Source: Treponema sp.
GTDB taxonomy: Bacteria > Spirochaetota > Spirochaetia > Treponematales > Treponemataceae
Length of the DNA: 64,000 bases
Direction of reading: 5' to 3'
NCBI GenBank assembly: GCA_017938365.1
Contig: JAGBBT010000110.1
Coordinates: forward strand, 1 to 64,000
The notes beneath the pieces were generated by a model that did not search any database, was not told the DNA's origin, and worked only from the letters and a program-made list of their open reading frames with translations. Positions 53,720-62,899 of this stretch are shown in pieces. Both the position numbers and the translations under genes were made by a program. How positions within the stretch are numbered: position 1 is the first letter of the stretch; each line of letters starts with the position of its first letter.

Positions 53720-54679
53720 TTAAAGGTCATAAAATGGAAATTTAGATGAACATCCTCCACCTGCTCCTTTATGTCCACCACCATTAAAAAATGTCTGACA
53801 AATATTTCCAACATCAATATTCTTTTTTGTAGTATATATGCTAAAAGTATATTTCTTTCCATCATATGACCAAACAATCATAAGATCTGCTGGATTTCCA
53901 TCTTCAGTTTCATACTGGTAAAATTGTTCAGAACCCCTAAATGAAGAATTCAATACAAGACATTTATATCCATTCCATTCAACTTCTTTAATACGTCTAA
54001 GAGCTTTAGAATATTGATTGTTAACAAATTTAGCAATATATTGCCCGATTTTAATAATATTATCTGTATTCTTATTATCAGAAAAACATGCAGCAAGTGT
54101 TTTAACTAATTCACACTCATTATCATTTAAATCAGAACCAAGAGATTCAAGAAAATAAATCAATGGAAATAACGTCTTTTCCCATGAATAAATAGACGCT
54201 TTATTCCAAATATCAAAATCATTCACATATCTAAGAATCATTGGTGACGTTTCATCATTATGAATATATTTCCATGTATTCATACATCCAGATTCTTTAA
54301 TGTTTCTTAATCCTGTTATAGAATAATGACCTAAATTTTCAATTGCAGTAATATGATGATCAATCCAAACAAATTCATACTCCATTGCCTTACACCAATT
54401 CCAAAACTTAATCATTTCATCATTTGGTTGAATTGCATAGTCGACCATATAAATAACAGTTTTTAATCCATCTTGAACATTTTCAGTAACTTTATCTTTA
54501 AAAAACTGTAAATTATATTTTTCTCCATAATTACATGAAATACAGGTGACATTTCTATCCCAATCGGAATCACTCAAACTATTATCATATTTCTGTTTTA
54601 TAATAAATGCAGCACAAATTCCATCTGCATCATCATGATGAAATACAACAACATTTGGAAAATTTCTAACAATATCCAT
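53720..54679 (-). CDS. DHH-family phosphoesterase
   Basis: ATG 54679 (AAAGG upstream) is favoured over a TTG at 54697. 319 residues. DHH-family metal motifs are VVFHHDDADGICAAF (variant DHD), YMVDYAIQ, WIDHHITAIENLG (DHH) and C-terminal GGGHKGAGGGCSS (DHHA1). Members cut nano-RNA, pAp or cyclic dinucleotides. A role in degrading host second messengers or short RNAs is possible. It is next to the IS607 element. Confidence 0.85.
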   Translation of the reverse strand: MDIVRNFPNVVVFHHDDADGICAAFIIKQKYDNSLSDSDWDRNVTCISCNYGEKYNLQFFKDKVTENVQDGLKTVIYMVDYAIQPNDEMIKFWNWCKAMEYEFVWIDHHITAIENLGHYSITGLRNIKESGCMNTWKYIHNDETSPMILRYVNDFDIWNKASIYSWEKTLFPLIYFLESLGSDLNDNECELVKTLAACFSDNKNTDNIIKIGQYIAKFVNNQYSKALRRIKEVEWNGYKCLVLNSSFRGSEQFYQYETEDGNPADLMIVWSYDGKKYTFSIYTTKKNIDVGNICQTFFNGGGHKGAGGGCSSKFPFYDL

Positions 54680-54774
54680 TTCAATTAAACCTTTCAAAAT
54701 TTTATAATTTTAAAATAACTAATTTTATTTTAATATCTACAAATATTGTACTTAAAAATATAAAATATATAAAA

Positions 54775-55947
54775 TTAAGTTTGTTGTGTAGAGGGACAAT
54801 ACACACCTCTATTTAGAATATTAATAGCAGCATTAGTATCAGCATCTATTAATAGACCGCAAGAGCAAGAATAAAGTTCACCTTGACGATTAGCTTTAAT
54901 TACTTGACCACAATTAGAACAAGTTTGAGAAGTATATGCTGGTTCAACTTTAATTAGCTTAAAACCTTTAAGTTCACTAAGTGAATTCAGCTTATCTAAA
55001 ACTTGTTTATAACTCCAATACTGAAGTTTATTATTTGTTGATTTATATAATTTTGAAGCATGTTTAACTCGCTTTAAATCTTCACATACAATATCTGTAT
55101 CTTTATAAGTTTCAATAAAACGATTAACGACTTCATTAATTTTATTACGTTTATATGTTAATAATTGTTTATAATTTTTGCTTCCTCGTTTCTTTTTAGT
55201 AAGTTTAATATAAATTTCTTTTAATTCTTTACCCCAATGAACACCATTTGAATCACTTATAAGTTTATTATAACCTTGATCAATTCCTATTTTTAATTGA
55301 TTATTAGTTTTAACTAATTCTTTTTCCCAAAATATATTTAAATAATATTTGTTATTTTTTACTTCTAATTGAATTGAGGATTTTCTTAACCAATTATTAT
55401 TTTTAAAATTAAGTGAATGTTTATGTTGTTTTAATGGAAGATTAATAGTTTCTGCACGTTTTTTACCTTCTTTAAACCATGGTAAAAATACTTTAATAAA
55501 TTCATCAAAACTATTACCTTCTTGAACATTAAATAAATTTTCATTTAACGTAATTGATAAATTCTTTAAATTTATGTTAATTCTTTTTAAATAATTAATA
55601 TTTAAATCTTTAAAATGCTTGTCAGTGAATGATTTATGAATATTATTTTTAATACATTTATAATATAATTTTTTATATTTGTTATAAGTTCTTTTTTGAA
55701 TTTGTATTAAATTAGAACGAATGATTTCTGATGCTTGTTTATAAGCTAATTGTTTATATCGTGAATGTTTAATAATTGAGTCTGGACATAATTTAGTAGA
55801 TAACATAATTTTAAGAGGTAATTTACCTACTTTAATTTGATTTATATAATCAATTAAAGTAAGTTTATACAATTCAAAAAAATTATCTAATTTTTGAATT
55901 TTTTCTTTATTACTAAATTTTAAACTATGTTTACTTACTCTTATCAT
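54775..55947 (-). CDS. tnpB: TnpB-like RNA-guided nuclease (IS607 OrfB)
   Basis: 390 residues. RuvC-like residues: Asp223 (GIDQG), Glu289 (VCED) and Asp368/370 (DADTNAA), all present. The zinc ribbon has CSNC (343-346) and CSC (361-363). TnpB cleaves DNA guided by an RNA made from the element end and helps keep the element in the genome. It is full-length (typical 370-410) and probably active. It ends close to the element edge, as expected when the guide RNA overlaps the 3' end. Confidence 0.88.
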   Translation of the reverse strand: MIRVSKHSLKFSNKEKIQKLDNFFELYKLTLIDYINQIKVGKLPLKIMLSTKLCPDSIIKHSRYKQLAYKQASEIIRSNLIQIQKRTYNKYKKLYYKCIKNNIHKSFTDKHFKDLNINYLKRININLKNLSITLNENLFNVQEGNSFDEFIKVFLPWFKEGKKRAETINLPLKQHKHSLNFKNNNWLRKSSIQLEVKNNKYYLNIFWEKELVKTNNQLKIGIDQGYNKLISDSNGVHWGKELKEIYIKLTKKKRGSKNYKQLLTYKRNKINEVVNRFIETYKDTDIVCEDLKRVKHASKLYKSTNNKLQYWSYKQVLDKLNSLSELKGFKLIKVEPAYTSQTCSNCGQVIKANRQGELYSCSCGLLIDADTNAAINILNRGVYCPSTQQT

Positions 55948-55988
55948 TTATGTAATTTATTATTTTTATATATTTTATATTACTAACA

Positions 55989-56606
55989 TTATTTATCATT
56001 TTTATCAAAAAATTCAAAATCTTTTTTACATTGAGTTAAAATATTTTTACGTTTTCCATAAAACTTCATTGAAAAATGATGAATAATAGCAATTAAATCC
56101 GATGTTAATTCTTCTTCAAATGTTTTTTCATCTGTCATATTAACTTCAATTATTTCCACATTATATTTTTCAAATAAATTTTTAAAATATCCAAACCCAA
56201 ATCTAGTTAATCTATCTCTATTTGAAATAATAACTTTAGATACTCTTTCATTTAAAATTTCATTTAATAATTTATTTAATCCATTTCTATTTTCATTCAT
56301 GCCTGAAGCAATATCTGAAAAAATAAATTTTTCATTTATAATACTTCCATTAGCAACTACAAATTGTTTTAAACAATTAATCTGATTTTCTAAATCTTTT
56401 TTTTGTTTTGGCGTAGAAACTCTTGCATAAATAGCAATATTTTTAACTTCATTTTTACTAAATGATTCAGGTAATTTATAAAGATATTTTTTATCACTTA
56501 TTTTTTTAAATTCAATTCTGCCTGATTCTTTCATTTCATATAAACATTGTGATGAAATTTGTAAAATTTCTCGTATTTTTTTAGACGAATACCAATCATT
56601 ATACAT
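55989..56606 (-). CDS. tnpA: IS607-type serine recombinase (TnpA)
   Basis: 205 residues. The N-terminal MerR-like helix-turn-helix (YSSKKIREILQISSQCLYEM…) is followed by the catalytic domain IAIYARVSTPKQKKDLENQINCLK (Ser64), then FSDIASGMNENRNGLNKLL and NRDRLTRFGFGYFKNLF. This is the small IS607 TnpA layout. It moves the element through a circular intermediate. Confidence 0.88.
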   Translation of the reverse strand: MYNDWYSSKKIREILQISSQCLYEMKESGRIEFKKISDKKYLYKLPESFSKNEVKNIAIYARVSTPKQKKDLENQINCLKQFVVANGSIINEKFIFSDIASGMNENRNGLNKLLNEILNERVSKVIISNRDRLTRFGFGYFKNLFEKYNVEIIEVNMTDEKTFEEELTSDLIAIIHHFSMKFYGKRKNILTQCKKDFEFFDKNDK

Positions 56607-56839
56607 ATAATTATTCTTTTATTTTCTTTTATATTATTTATAATATTTATTTATTTTATTATTATATTCATATTCTAATATCTGGTTGCCCTATATATGT
56701 GTCTAGATTTCTTTACTAGTTTAATATTAGTAAACTTTTTAGTAAACTAATTAAAAAAATATCAGAATTGAATGTTGGAGAAAAGTTATAAGTTAACATT
56801 TATTTTTATAAATATTTTTTATATAAGCGGAATAAAATA

Positions 56840-57308
56840 ATGAAAAACTTTGAAAATGTTTATTTAAAACTTATTTCAGAAATGAATGAAAGTATTGATA
56901 ATAAGAGTTCTCGTATAATTCCAACTGGTCTTACTACTGAAAAAGACTATGAAATTATGAAAAGTATTATGCGGACAACTGTCTGATGGAAAATGGGAAA
57001 ATTATAAGCCGTTTGAAAAATATTGGTTATTTGCAAATATTATTTTTGAGAACGGTCAAGTTTGCATTAAAATTAAACCAAATCGTTTTATGAGCATTAA
57101 TAGTAATCCATATTTAGATATGTCTGATGAAAAAATAAAAATTTGGTTTGCTAATAGAATTAAAGATTTAATCAAAGAAGAAGGATTAAGTTGGAAACGT
57201 GATAATCAATCTGAAACAGATTATCTTGGTTATAAAGAACATATCACGGTTCAAGATGCATATAAAGCTTATGATAAATTAAAAGGAAGAAAAGATTATT
57301 TTAATTAA
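56840..57308 (+). CDS. Predicted head-packaged protein, read through a CGG +1 shift
   Basis: ATG 56840 gives MKNFENVYLKLISE|MNES, the shared targeting motif, then 44 codons to CGG (56972-56974). Skipping C gives GQLSDGKWENYKPFEKYWLFANIIFENGQVCIKI and on to 57308, total about 155 residues. Read conventionally it would end two codons later. The rest has WFANRIKDLIKEEGLSWKRDN and a C-terminal helix. The function is unknown. It is convergent with the HExxH gene at 57305. Confidence 0.7.
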
Positions 57309-58402
57309 ACCTTTCTAAACTTAAAAATTTTAAACTCATTTTTGATCATATCATCAATCTTATATTGTGGTAAAATATTCTTTACATAAAGATAAATTAA
57401 ACACATTAACTGTACTTGAATATTATATGTTACTGCTCTTTCACGAGTATTTAAATATATTTCAAGTTGTTTATAATCAAATACTTTATAATTATTAATC
57501 TTTAAAAGAAATTCATCTACCCATTTTGATCTAATCTTCTGTTTAATTTTATCTGACATTTGATATTCAATTTGTGAAATTGAGTATTTTTTATGCTCAA
57601 TTTCATATATAGCATTTGATTTTTCATAAGTTCTTATGAAAAACTTTATCATACTTGTAATTGTTTGATGTTGTTCTATTTTACTTAATTTGTTATTCAA
57701 AAATAAGTTTAAATCTATGACAAATTCTTTATTTTTAAAATGTTCTTTAAATGGTTTTAAAATGCTTTGTGCCGTAAATAAATTATCTTTATTCAAAGTC
57801 ATTATTGTTGGTAAATGTTTATCAAATGAACAGATTCGCTGAATAAAGTGTTTTAATTCATGTTCAAGTGTATCTTTCCAATCGTTGTTTTTAAAATTTA
57901 AGTAAATAACACAGTCTTTAAATTGTTCAAATTGTAAATTCTCTCTTAAAATAGTAACACCATTTGCATTTCTATTTTCAAATAGTTTTTTTATCTTAAA
58001 GTAAGCATTTTCTTCATTATCTATATTTCTAATTAATTTTGAAACAATTGTTTTTGTTTCCTTTTCATTAGTTATATCTAATAAAATAATATGTAAATTT
58101 CCAGAAGAATCATATGCATATCGTCTTAAGCATGATAATAAAACTTGTGCGGTCTGCGAATCAATGTCTGAAATAAGCTGAATAATTTCTAAATATGAAA
58201 TTTTCATTACTCTTCCCTGTTTAAATAAATTCTCCATAATCTTATTAATTAACTCATCAGGAACTGGAGTAAGCAAATTAGACTGAATAATCTCGTCAAT
58301 TATTTTAGACGTATCATATTCTTTGTCAAATGGAAATTTCTTTAAAATATTTCCATAAGATTCTTCAATTATTTTATTATAAATTTTTTCAAATTCTGTC
58401 AT
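57305..58402 (-). CDS. Predicted head-packaged zinc metalloprotease-like protein
   Basis: 365 residues. N-terminus MTEFEKIYNKIIEE|S carries the targeting motif. HELKH at 181-185 (in DWKDTLEHELKHFIQRI) is a zinc-protease motif. The rest is helical, with a C-terminal domain of unknown fold. An ejected protease would be analogous to effectors packed in T4-type heads; the substrate is unknown. Its 3' end overlaps the plus-strand gene end by 4 bases. Confidence 0.6.
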   Translation of the reverse strand: MTEFEKIYNKIIEESYGNILKKFPFDKEYDTSKIIDEIIQSNLLTPVPDELINKIMENLFKQGRVMKISYLEIIQLISDIDSQTAQVLLSCLRRYAYDSSGNLHIILLDITNEKETKTIVSKLIRNIDNEENAYFKIKKLFENRNANGVTILRENLQFEQFKDCVIYLNFKNNDWKDTLEHELKHFIQRICSFDKHLPTIMTLNKDNLFTAQSILKPFKEHFKNKEFVIDLNLFLNNKLSKIEQHQTITSMIKFFIRTYEKSNAIYEIEHKKYSISQIEYQMSDKIKQKIRSKWVDEFLLKINNYKVFDYKQLEIYLNTRERAVTYNIQVQLMCLIYLYVKNILPQYKIDDMIKNEFKIFKFRKV

Positions 58403-58410
58403 ATTTTGTA

Positions 58411-59550
58411 TCAGTTAACCTTTAAGATTTTTATGTCACCACAATCATAACAGTTATTATTCATTAAAATTGGTTCTGAATAAGTTATTGCTGAGTATCT
58501 TTTATCATTTAAGTTAAACCAAGTTCTAGGATATATTCCAGGAATTATAACCTCTTTATTCTCAAATATTTGTTTTAGTTTTTCTTTATTGATTTCATTC
58601 CATTCATCTTCGAATATATGAATTAATCTATAACCTTTAGACTCGCATAACTCTGTTTTCATCAAATGATAATTTTTATCTTTATAAAAACATGAATGCC
58701 AATAAACTCCATTAAATTCTATAGCTAATTTTATTTCAGGAATTACAATATCTAATTCATAAGGAGCAATTAACTCTCTATCATTCTCAGTCAAATTTGG
58801 ATAAAACTGTTTACAAAAATCTGATAGTTCTTTTTCTTTATTGCTAATTCCAGAATTTAAAAATGGATAGCATTTTAAACATCGTGGCACTTCTTCACAT
58901 TCTTTTATGTGATTAGTTGATCTTAATTTTTGTGTAAAAACATTACCACATTTTACACATTTCCATTTATACTCTTTAAAAATTCCATCATATTCTTCGG
59001 CAGTAAATGCTGGAACAACATAATTTTTAAATTTAGAAAATGACTTTAACATTTTCATTTTATAAGAAATTGAATTTCGATATTTTAATAAAGAAATGTT
59101 TTTCTTTTTCTTAATTTCTTCATTTGAAGAAACATTTTCATATCCATATCTTTCCAAATTTGTTTTTCTAATTTTTTCTTTAACATCTTCTCTAGAAAAT
59201 GGATTATGATCTTTTAATGCTTTTATTCGTTTTTCTTTAGCTTGTTCGACATTAAAATTATTTGGCGCGCATTTTCTATCACAATGATTAATTTCTCTAT
59301 TATGTCGTTTATACTCTAAAACTTTTTCAAATAAAATATTTTTACCGCAAGTTTTACATTTTCTTAATTCAATTCCATCTACCAAATGAATTAAAACTTC
59401 TTTTAAATCTTTAAAACATTTTTCTTTCTCAAATATAAAAACACAATAATTATAACATTCAATATCTGTTTTTAATATTTTTATTAAATTTTCTAATCTA
59501 TTATATCGAATATTTCTATCTTTAAACAAAAGTTTTAAATGTTCAATCAT
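58411..59550 (-). CDS. EDxHD-type homing endonuclease, intact paralogue
   Basis: 379 residues with no in-frame CGG. N-terminal CKTCGK zinc pair, repeat segments around LERYGYENVSSNEE, ribbon CVKCGNVF…CLKC, then the nuclease ELDIVIPEIKLAIEFNGVYWHS…GYRLIHIFEDEW. It shows the native Gly codons (GGT/GGA) at positions where the other two copies have CGG+N. It lies between the HExxH gene and the adhesin operon with no obvious split gene around it. Confidence 0.88.
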   Translation of the reverse strand: MIEHLKLLFKDRNIRYNRLENLIKILKTDIECYNYCVFIFEKEKCFKDLKEVLIHLVDGIELRKCKTCGKNILFEKVLEYKRHNREINHCDRKCAPNNFNVEQAKEKRIKALKDHNPFSREDVKEKIRKTNLERYGYENVSSNEEIKKKKNISLLKYRNSISYKMKMLKSFSKFKNYVVPAFTAEEYDGIFKEYKWKCVKCGNVFTQKLRSTNHIKECEEVPRCLKCYPFLNSGISNKEKELSDFCKQFYPNLTENDRELIAPYELDIVIPEIKLAIEFNGVYWHSCFYKDKNYHLMKTELCESKGYRLIHIFEDEWNEINKEKLKQIFENKEVIIPGIYPRTWFNLNDKRYSAITYSEPILMNNNCYDCGDIKILKVN

Positions 59551-59568
59551 TTTAACTCACTCTAAATA

Positions 59569-59605
59569 AAAATGGTTATAGAAAAATACTTCCTATAACC
59601 ATTTT
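59569..59605. terminator. Terminator after the adhesin operon
   Basis: AAAATGGTTATAG (59569-59581) pairs with CTATAACCATTTT (59593-59605), after the stop of the 1081-aa gene on the minus strand. Confidence 0.8.
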
Positions 59606-59626
59606 AAACCAAAATTTAGTTTACAA

Positions 59627-62600
59627 TTATTTAAGAGGTTTTAATTGCATTTTCGGATCTATATAGAACGTTCCCCCTTGGGCGTTGAACGTTTTAAAAT
59701 GCAATCTAACATTAATTGGTTTTGAAGGATCTTCAATATTGACTATAATTGTAGATTTAAATCTATAATCATAAGTGTTAATGAAGCGGTCTCCTTCCCA
59801 CTCCCAATCGTAGTCTGGATCACTTGTATTATTTGGATCTGCAATATGATCGTCAAATGTTTTCATTTCATAATAACCATCACTTACACTTGAAAATATT
59901 TTTTCATATTTTTCATTTTCATCAAGTGTAGTTGTTACTACAGCTTCCCATGCGAGAAGATTTTTGAAATCATCAAGAATGTATTGATCTACAAATCGAG
60001 GATCAGAGTGTTCCATTCCTTCAATATCAACACCACTTAAAAATTCACTTGATAATCTCCAGTTCTTTAGTGCCGTGAATAACTCAAGTTTGTATCTTCC
60101 TGGTTGGAGTTGTTCACCATCTTTATTAACACATCTTACTTGAATGCCTTTAAACGGAATTCTACCAATTACACATTCAGTTGTATTAGAATCACCAGAT
60201 CTGTTAGAAACAAGTAATGAAGCTTGAGAACCAGCTTTTCTACGAATTGAATATGGTTGAATGTAGTAATTCTTTGTACGTTGAACGTATCTACCATTTC
60301 CAACTGCGGTATCTTCTGTTGTTAAATCAAATGTTCTGTCATTTTCGTTTAAGCATGTGATTCCGTAGAAATTATCGCCGTATGCGGTAGATTGAAATTC
60401 TATATCTGAAAGAACAACTTTATTGCATCTGTCAATAAGAAGATATGCACCGTTTTCAACCATTCCATTATCACCGAGATTTGTTATATATTCCCACTGC
60501 CCATGTCTATCACGCCATTGATCATCAGAAATAGCACGATAATTAGGATCATCTGCTTCACCAAAAAATCTGTTATCAGTAGGCCAGTTTTTAATAATTG
60601 GTGTAACATCTGTTTTATCAGAAACGTCTACCATAACCTTTTTGACTCTAATAACAGATCCATAACCGGTATTTAAAACATTACCTCTTCTGGCAGATTT
60701 AACAAATTCAATTGTTCCAACAGTATTATTTGATTCAAATGTTCCATAAATTCTAACAGAATTTTCTGGCATCTGAATGCCTCTAGCATATAATCCCGGA
60801 CCCCAATAATTAGAAACAGAAATTCCATTTCCTCTTACAGTTTGTTTTCCATAATTTCTAAAATCAAGATTCATTGCAGTACGATAGGAATCATAATTAG
60901 TAGTCATGTTTTTAGGTCCATAACCTTCATTTGCTGTTGAAGATTCACCAGTTCCATTACCCATATATACTGAAAGATCAGAAATTGTTTCAACGCGACC
61001 TAAATCTTTTCTTCTATTAATTTCTTCCCATTTAAAAATTCTAAGAGCGTGTGCATTACCTTCATGCTCATTATATCTTTCAAAATTTCTAATATTCCAG
61101 CAACGTGGAAGTTTAATATCGATTGTTTTAATATCAAATTGAGAAACACCAACATTAAAAATAGAATCATAAATTATCATTAATGAATTTGGTAAAACTG
61201 GTGTATTCATTTCAGCATCGATAATATTTCCGCCTTTATCCTTCTGAAAATCAGCAGTAATATTTTTAATAATTGTTTTATTAAATCCATTAATATAAAA
61301 TGTTTGAGGAACGTACATTACCTGTGTTGAACATTTATTAAAAATATATTTTACAGCAAGACCATAAACTTCTGCATTAGATCTTTCATAAAATGCGGAA
61401 TAATTAAAGTTTCCTTGACCTGTTTTATTGTATGCTGAAATCTTTAAACAATATCCTTGAAAAGTTGTAACTGGATAAGATTCACTAGTTTCTGTCGTAG
61501 TTCCCGTAGGCGAAGGAGCTGTCATAATGCAAAGTCTGTTATTTAATGCTTGAATTGCAGTTCCATACGGTCCAAGAGTTACACCATCTGAATAAGCGAT
61601 TCCAGTTACTCCATAATGTCTTGTTCCGTTATCTTGATCACCATAAAAATTATACCATTTTGATGATCTATTAACAAACATAGATGGACTAGATTGAGCA
61701 TTATAATTTTGTCCAGCATAATTACCTCTATCATTATTGCCGCATCCAGATGCATTTGATGGAAGATAATTAATAACATTGTTATCAAACTTACAATTTC
61801 TATAAGATTGAATTAAAAAGTATCTACGTGCTTTCAAAAAGTCGGTTTTGGCTTTTGTCCAATTATCTTCTTCAAAATTCCAGTGTTCTTCGGTCCAATT
61901 TGTTACACCATTTATATCTTTTGATGTTAACTCACAAAAACCAAATTTAGAATTTTGAATAACACAATTTGTAGAAGATCTCTGTGAAGAATTAAAAATA
62001 TCAAAGATTCCTCTCATTCCATAAGTACCAAATGTTGTTTGTTTACATTTTCTATAAATGTAACATCTATTAATAACAATGGACTGAAATTTTGGATCTT
62101 GAATATGAACAATACCAAATTCATTATATCCATCATTGCTTACTTTAATTGTAGATGAATTGCTAGATGAGTCTTCAACAATATTTGGATAACCATCTGG
62201 AGTAATATCAACATAGATATGTGCACGTTCTGCTTTTGAAGCACCCCATTTTGGATCTGTTTTTAATTCATCTGGAAGAAGATACCATAATTCATCAGTC
62301 TCTTTTGGACATCCAAGAAACATAATATTTCTTAATGAATATGGAACGTTTCTATCTTTATTAGCTGAATAAGTGTCATTATGAGGATATAAAGGAACAT
62401 CATAATTTATAGCAGGAGATGCTTTTCTCTGAGCATTTGTATATGCACCGCCGGTATATGCTTCAGTACGTTTAATTAAATAACAGACACCATATTTATT
62501 TCCATCAAAATATGCAGATGTTGGAATTGAAAAAGGTGTTGAAGAGTTATTCATGTTATTTAATAATTCTTTTGTAAGATGACGCGTACGTGGCATAATA

Positions 62601-62872
62601 GGACAACGCAAATCATCTGGAAGTGATGCTAATGCCTTTTCAGGGGTTGTTCCATCACGCAGTGATTCTTGTGGTCTTTTATCATTTCCTTCTTCATCAA
62701 GTTGATCACCAGTTGGAAGTGTATAATCTTGTTTAAGTTCACCTGAAATTATATTTCCATAATCATCAGTAATAGACCCTCCATAGAATAAGTTTTGTGG
62801 GTCAATATATACAACATAATATTCTCGACCTTGATAATGTATAGTCGAAAAATCATTATAGGATGTTGCCAT
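59627..62872 (-). CDS. Large virion adhesin/tail protein, 1081 aa
   Basis: Long beta-rich protein with many Asn/Tyr/Gly turns. A central region (about 250-800) has the rung-like pattern of a beta-helix (VIQNSKFGFCELTSKD, IVINRCYIYRKC, KLSDIEFQST-like segments), preceded by GTTPEKALASLPDD as in pectate-lyase-like phage spikes. The C-terminal 200 residues look like separate beta domains. It is likely part of the tail fibre or baseplate and may bind or cut host surface glycans; no active site is identified. CTCCTAAT-type ribosome site (AGGAGAAAA). Confidence 0.7.
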   Translation of the reverse strand: MATSYNDFSTIHYQGREYYVVYIDPQNLFYGGSITDDYGNIISGELKQDYTLPTGDQLDEEGNDKRPQESLRDGTTPEKALASLPDDLRCPIMPRTRHLTKELLNNMNNSSTPFSIPTSAYFDGNKYGVCYLIKRTEAYTGGAYTNAQRKASPAINYDVPLYPHNDTYSANKDRNVPYSLRNIMFLGCPKETDELWYLLPDELKTDPKWGASKAERAHIYVDITPDGYPNIVEDSSSNSSTIKVSNDGYNEFGIVHIQDPKFQSIVINRCYIYRKCKQTTFGTYGMRGIFDIFNSSQRSSTNCVIQNSKFGFCELTSKDINGVTNWTEEHWNFEEDNWTKAKTDFLKARRYFLIQSYRNCKFDNNVINYLPSNASGCGNNDRGNYAGQNYNAQSSPSMFVNRSSKWYNFYGDQDNGTRHYGVTGIAYSDGVTLGPYGTAIQALNNRLCIMTAPSPTGTTTETSESYPVTTFQGYCLKISAYNKTGQGNFNYSAFYERSNAEVYGLAVKYIFNKCSTQVMYVPQTFYINGFNKTIIKNITADFQKDKGGNIIDAEMNTPVLPNSLMIIYDSIFNVGVSQFDIKTIDIKLPRCWNIRNFERYNEHEGNAHALRIFKWEEINRRKDLGRVETISDLSVYMGNGTGESSTANEGYGPKNMTTNYDSYRTAMNLDFRNYGKQTVRGNGISVSNYWGPGLYARGIQMPENSVRIYGTFESNNTVGTIEFVKSARRGNVLNTGYGSVIRVKKVMVDVSDKTDVTPIIKNWPTDNRFFGEADDPNYRAISDDQWRDRHGQWEYITNLGDNGMVENGAYLLIDRCNKVVLSDIEFQSTAYGDNFYGITCLNENDRTFDLTTEDTAVGNGRYVQRTKNYYIQPYSIRRKAGSQASLLVSNRSGDSNTTECVIGRIPFKGIQVRCVNKDGEQLQPGRYKLELFTALKNWRLSSEFLSGVDIEGMEHSDPRFVDQYILDDFKNLLAWEAVVTTTLDENEKYEKIFSSVSDGYYEMKTFDDHIADPNNTSDPDYDWEWEGDRFINTYDYRFKSTIIVNIEDPSKPINVRLHFKTFNAQGGTFYIDPKMQLKPLK

Positions 62873-62899
62873 AATTTTCTCCTAATATATTAAATATTT

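Larger units (their letters stand above)
54716..56700 (-). mobile_element. IS607-family element (serine recombinase TnpA plus TnpB)
   Basis: TnpA (55989-56606) and TnpB (54775-55947) in tandem on the minus strand with AT-rich flanks and no terminal inverted repeats, which is normal for IS607. The exact ends are not resolved by eye; the span is approximate. Downstream of tnpB the sequence GAGGTGTGTATTGTCCCTC and following hairpins would be the 3' part of the guide RNA. The element is intact and contains no in-frame CGG. Confidence 0.75.

Noticed and set aside
5508-57308. Sequencing or assembly indels as the cause of the broken genes
   Set aside because: Random errors would fall in homopolymers and in any codon; here all 15 are an extra C exactly before a GGA/GGT Gly codon, in different upstream contexts, and CGG is otherwise almost absent in frame. 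A systematic base-calling artefact cannot be fully excluded without raw reads.
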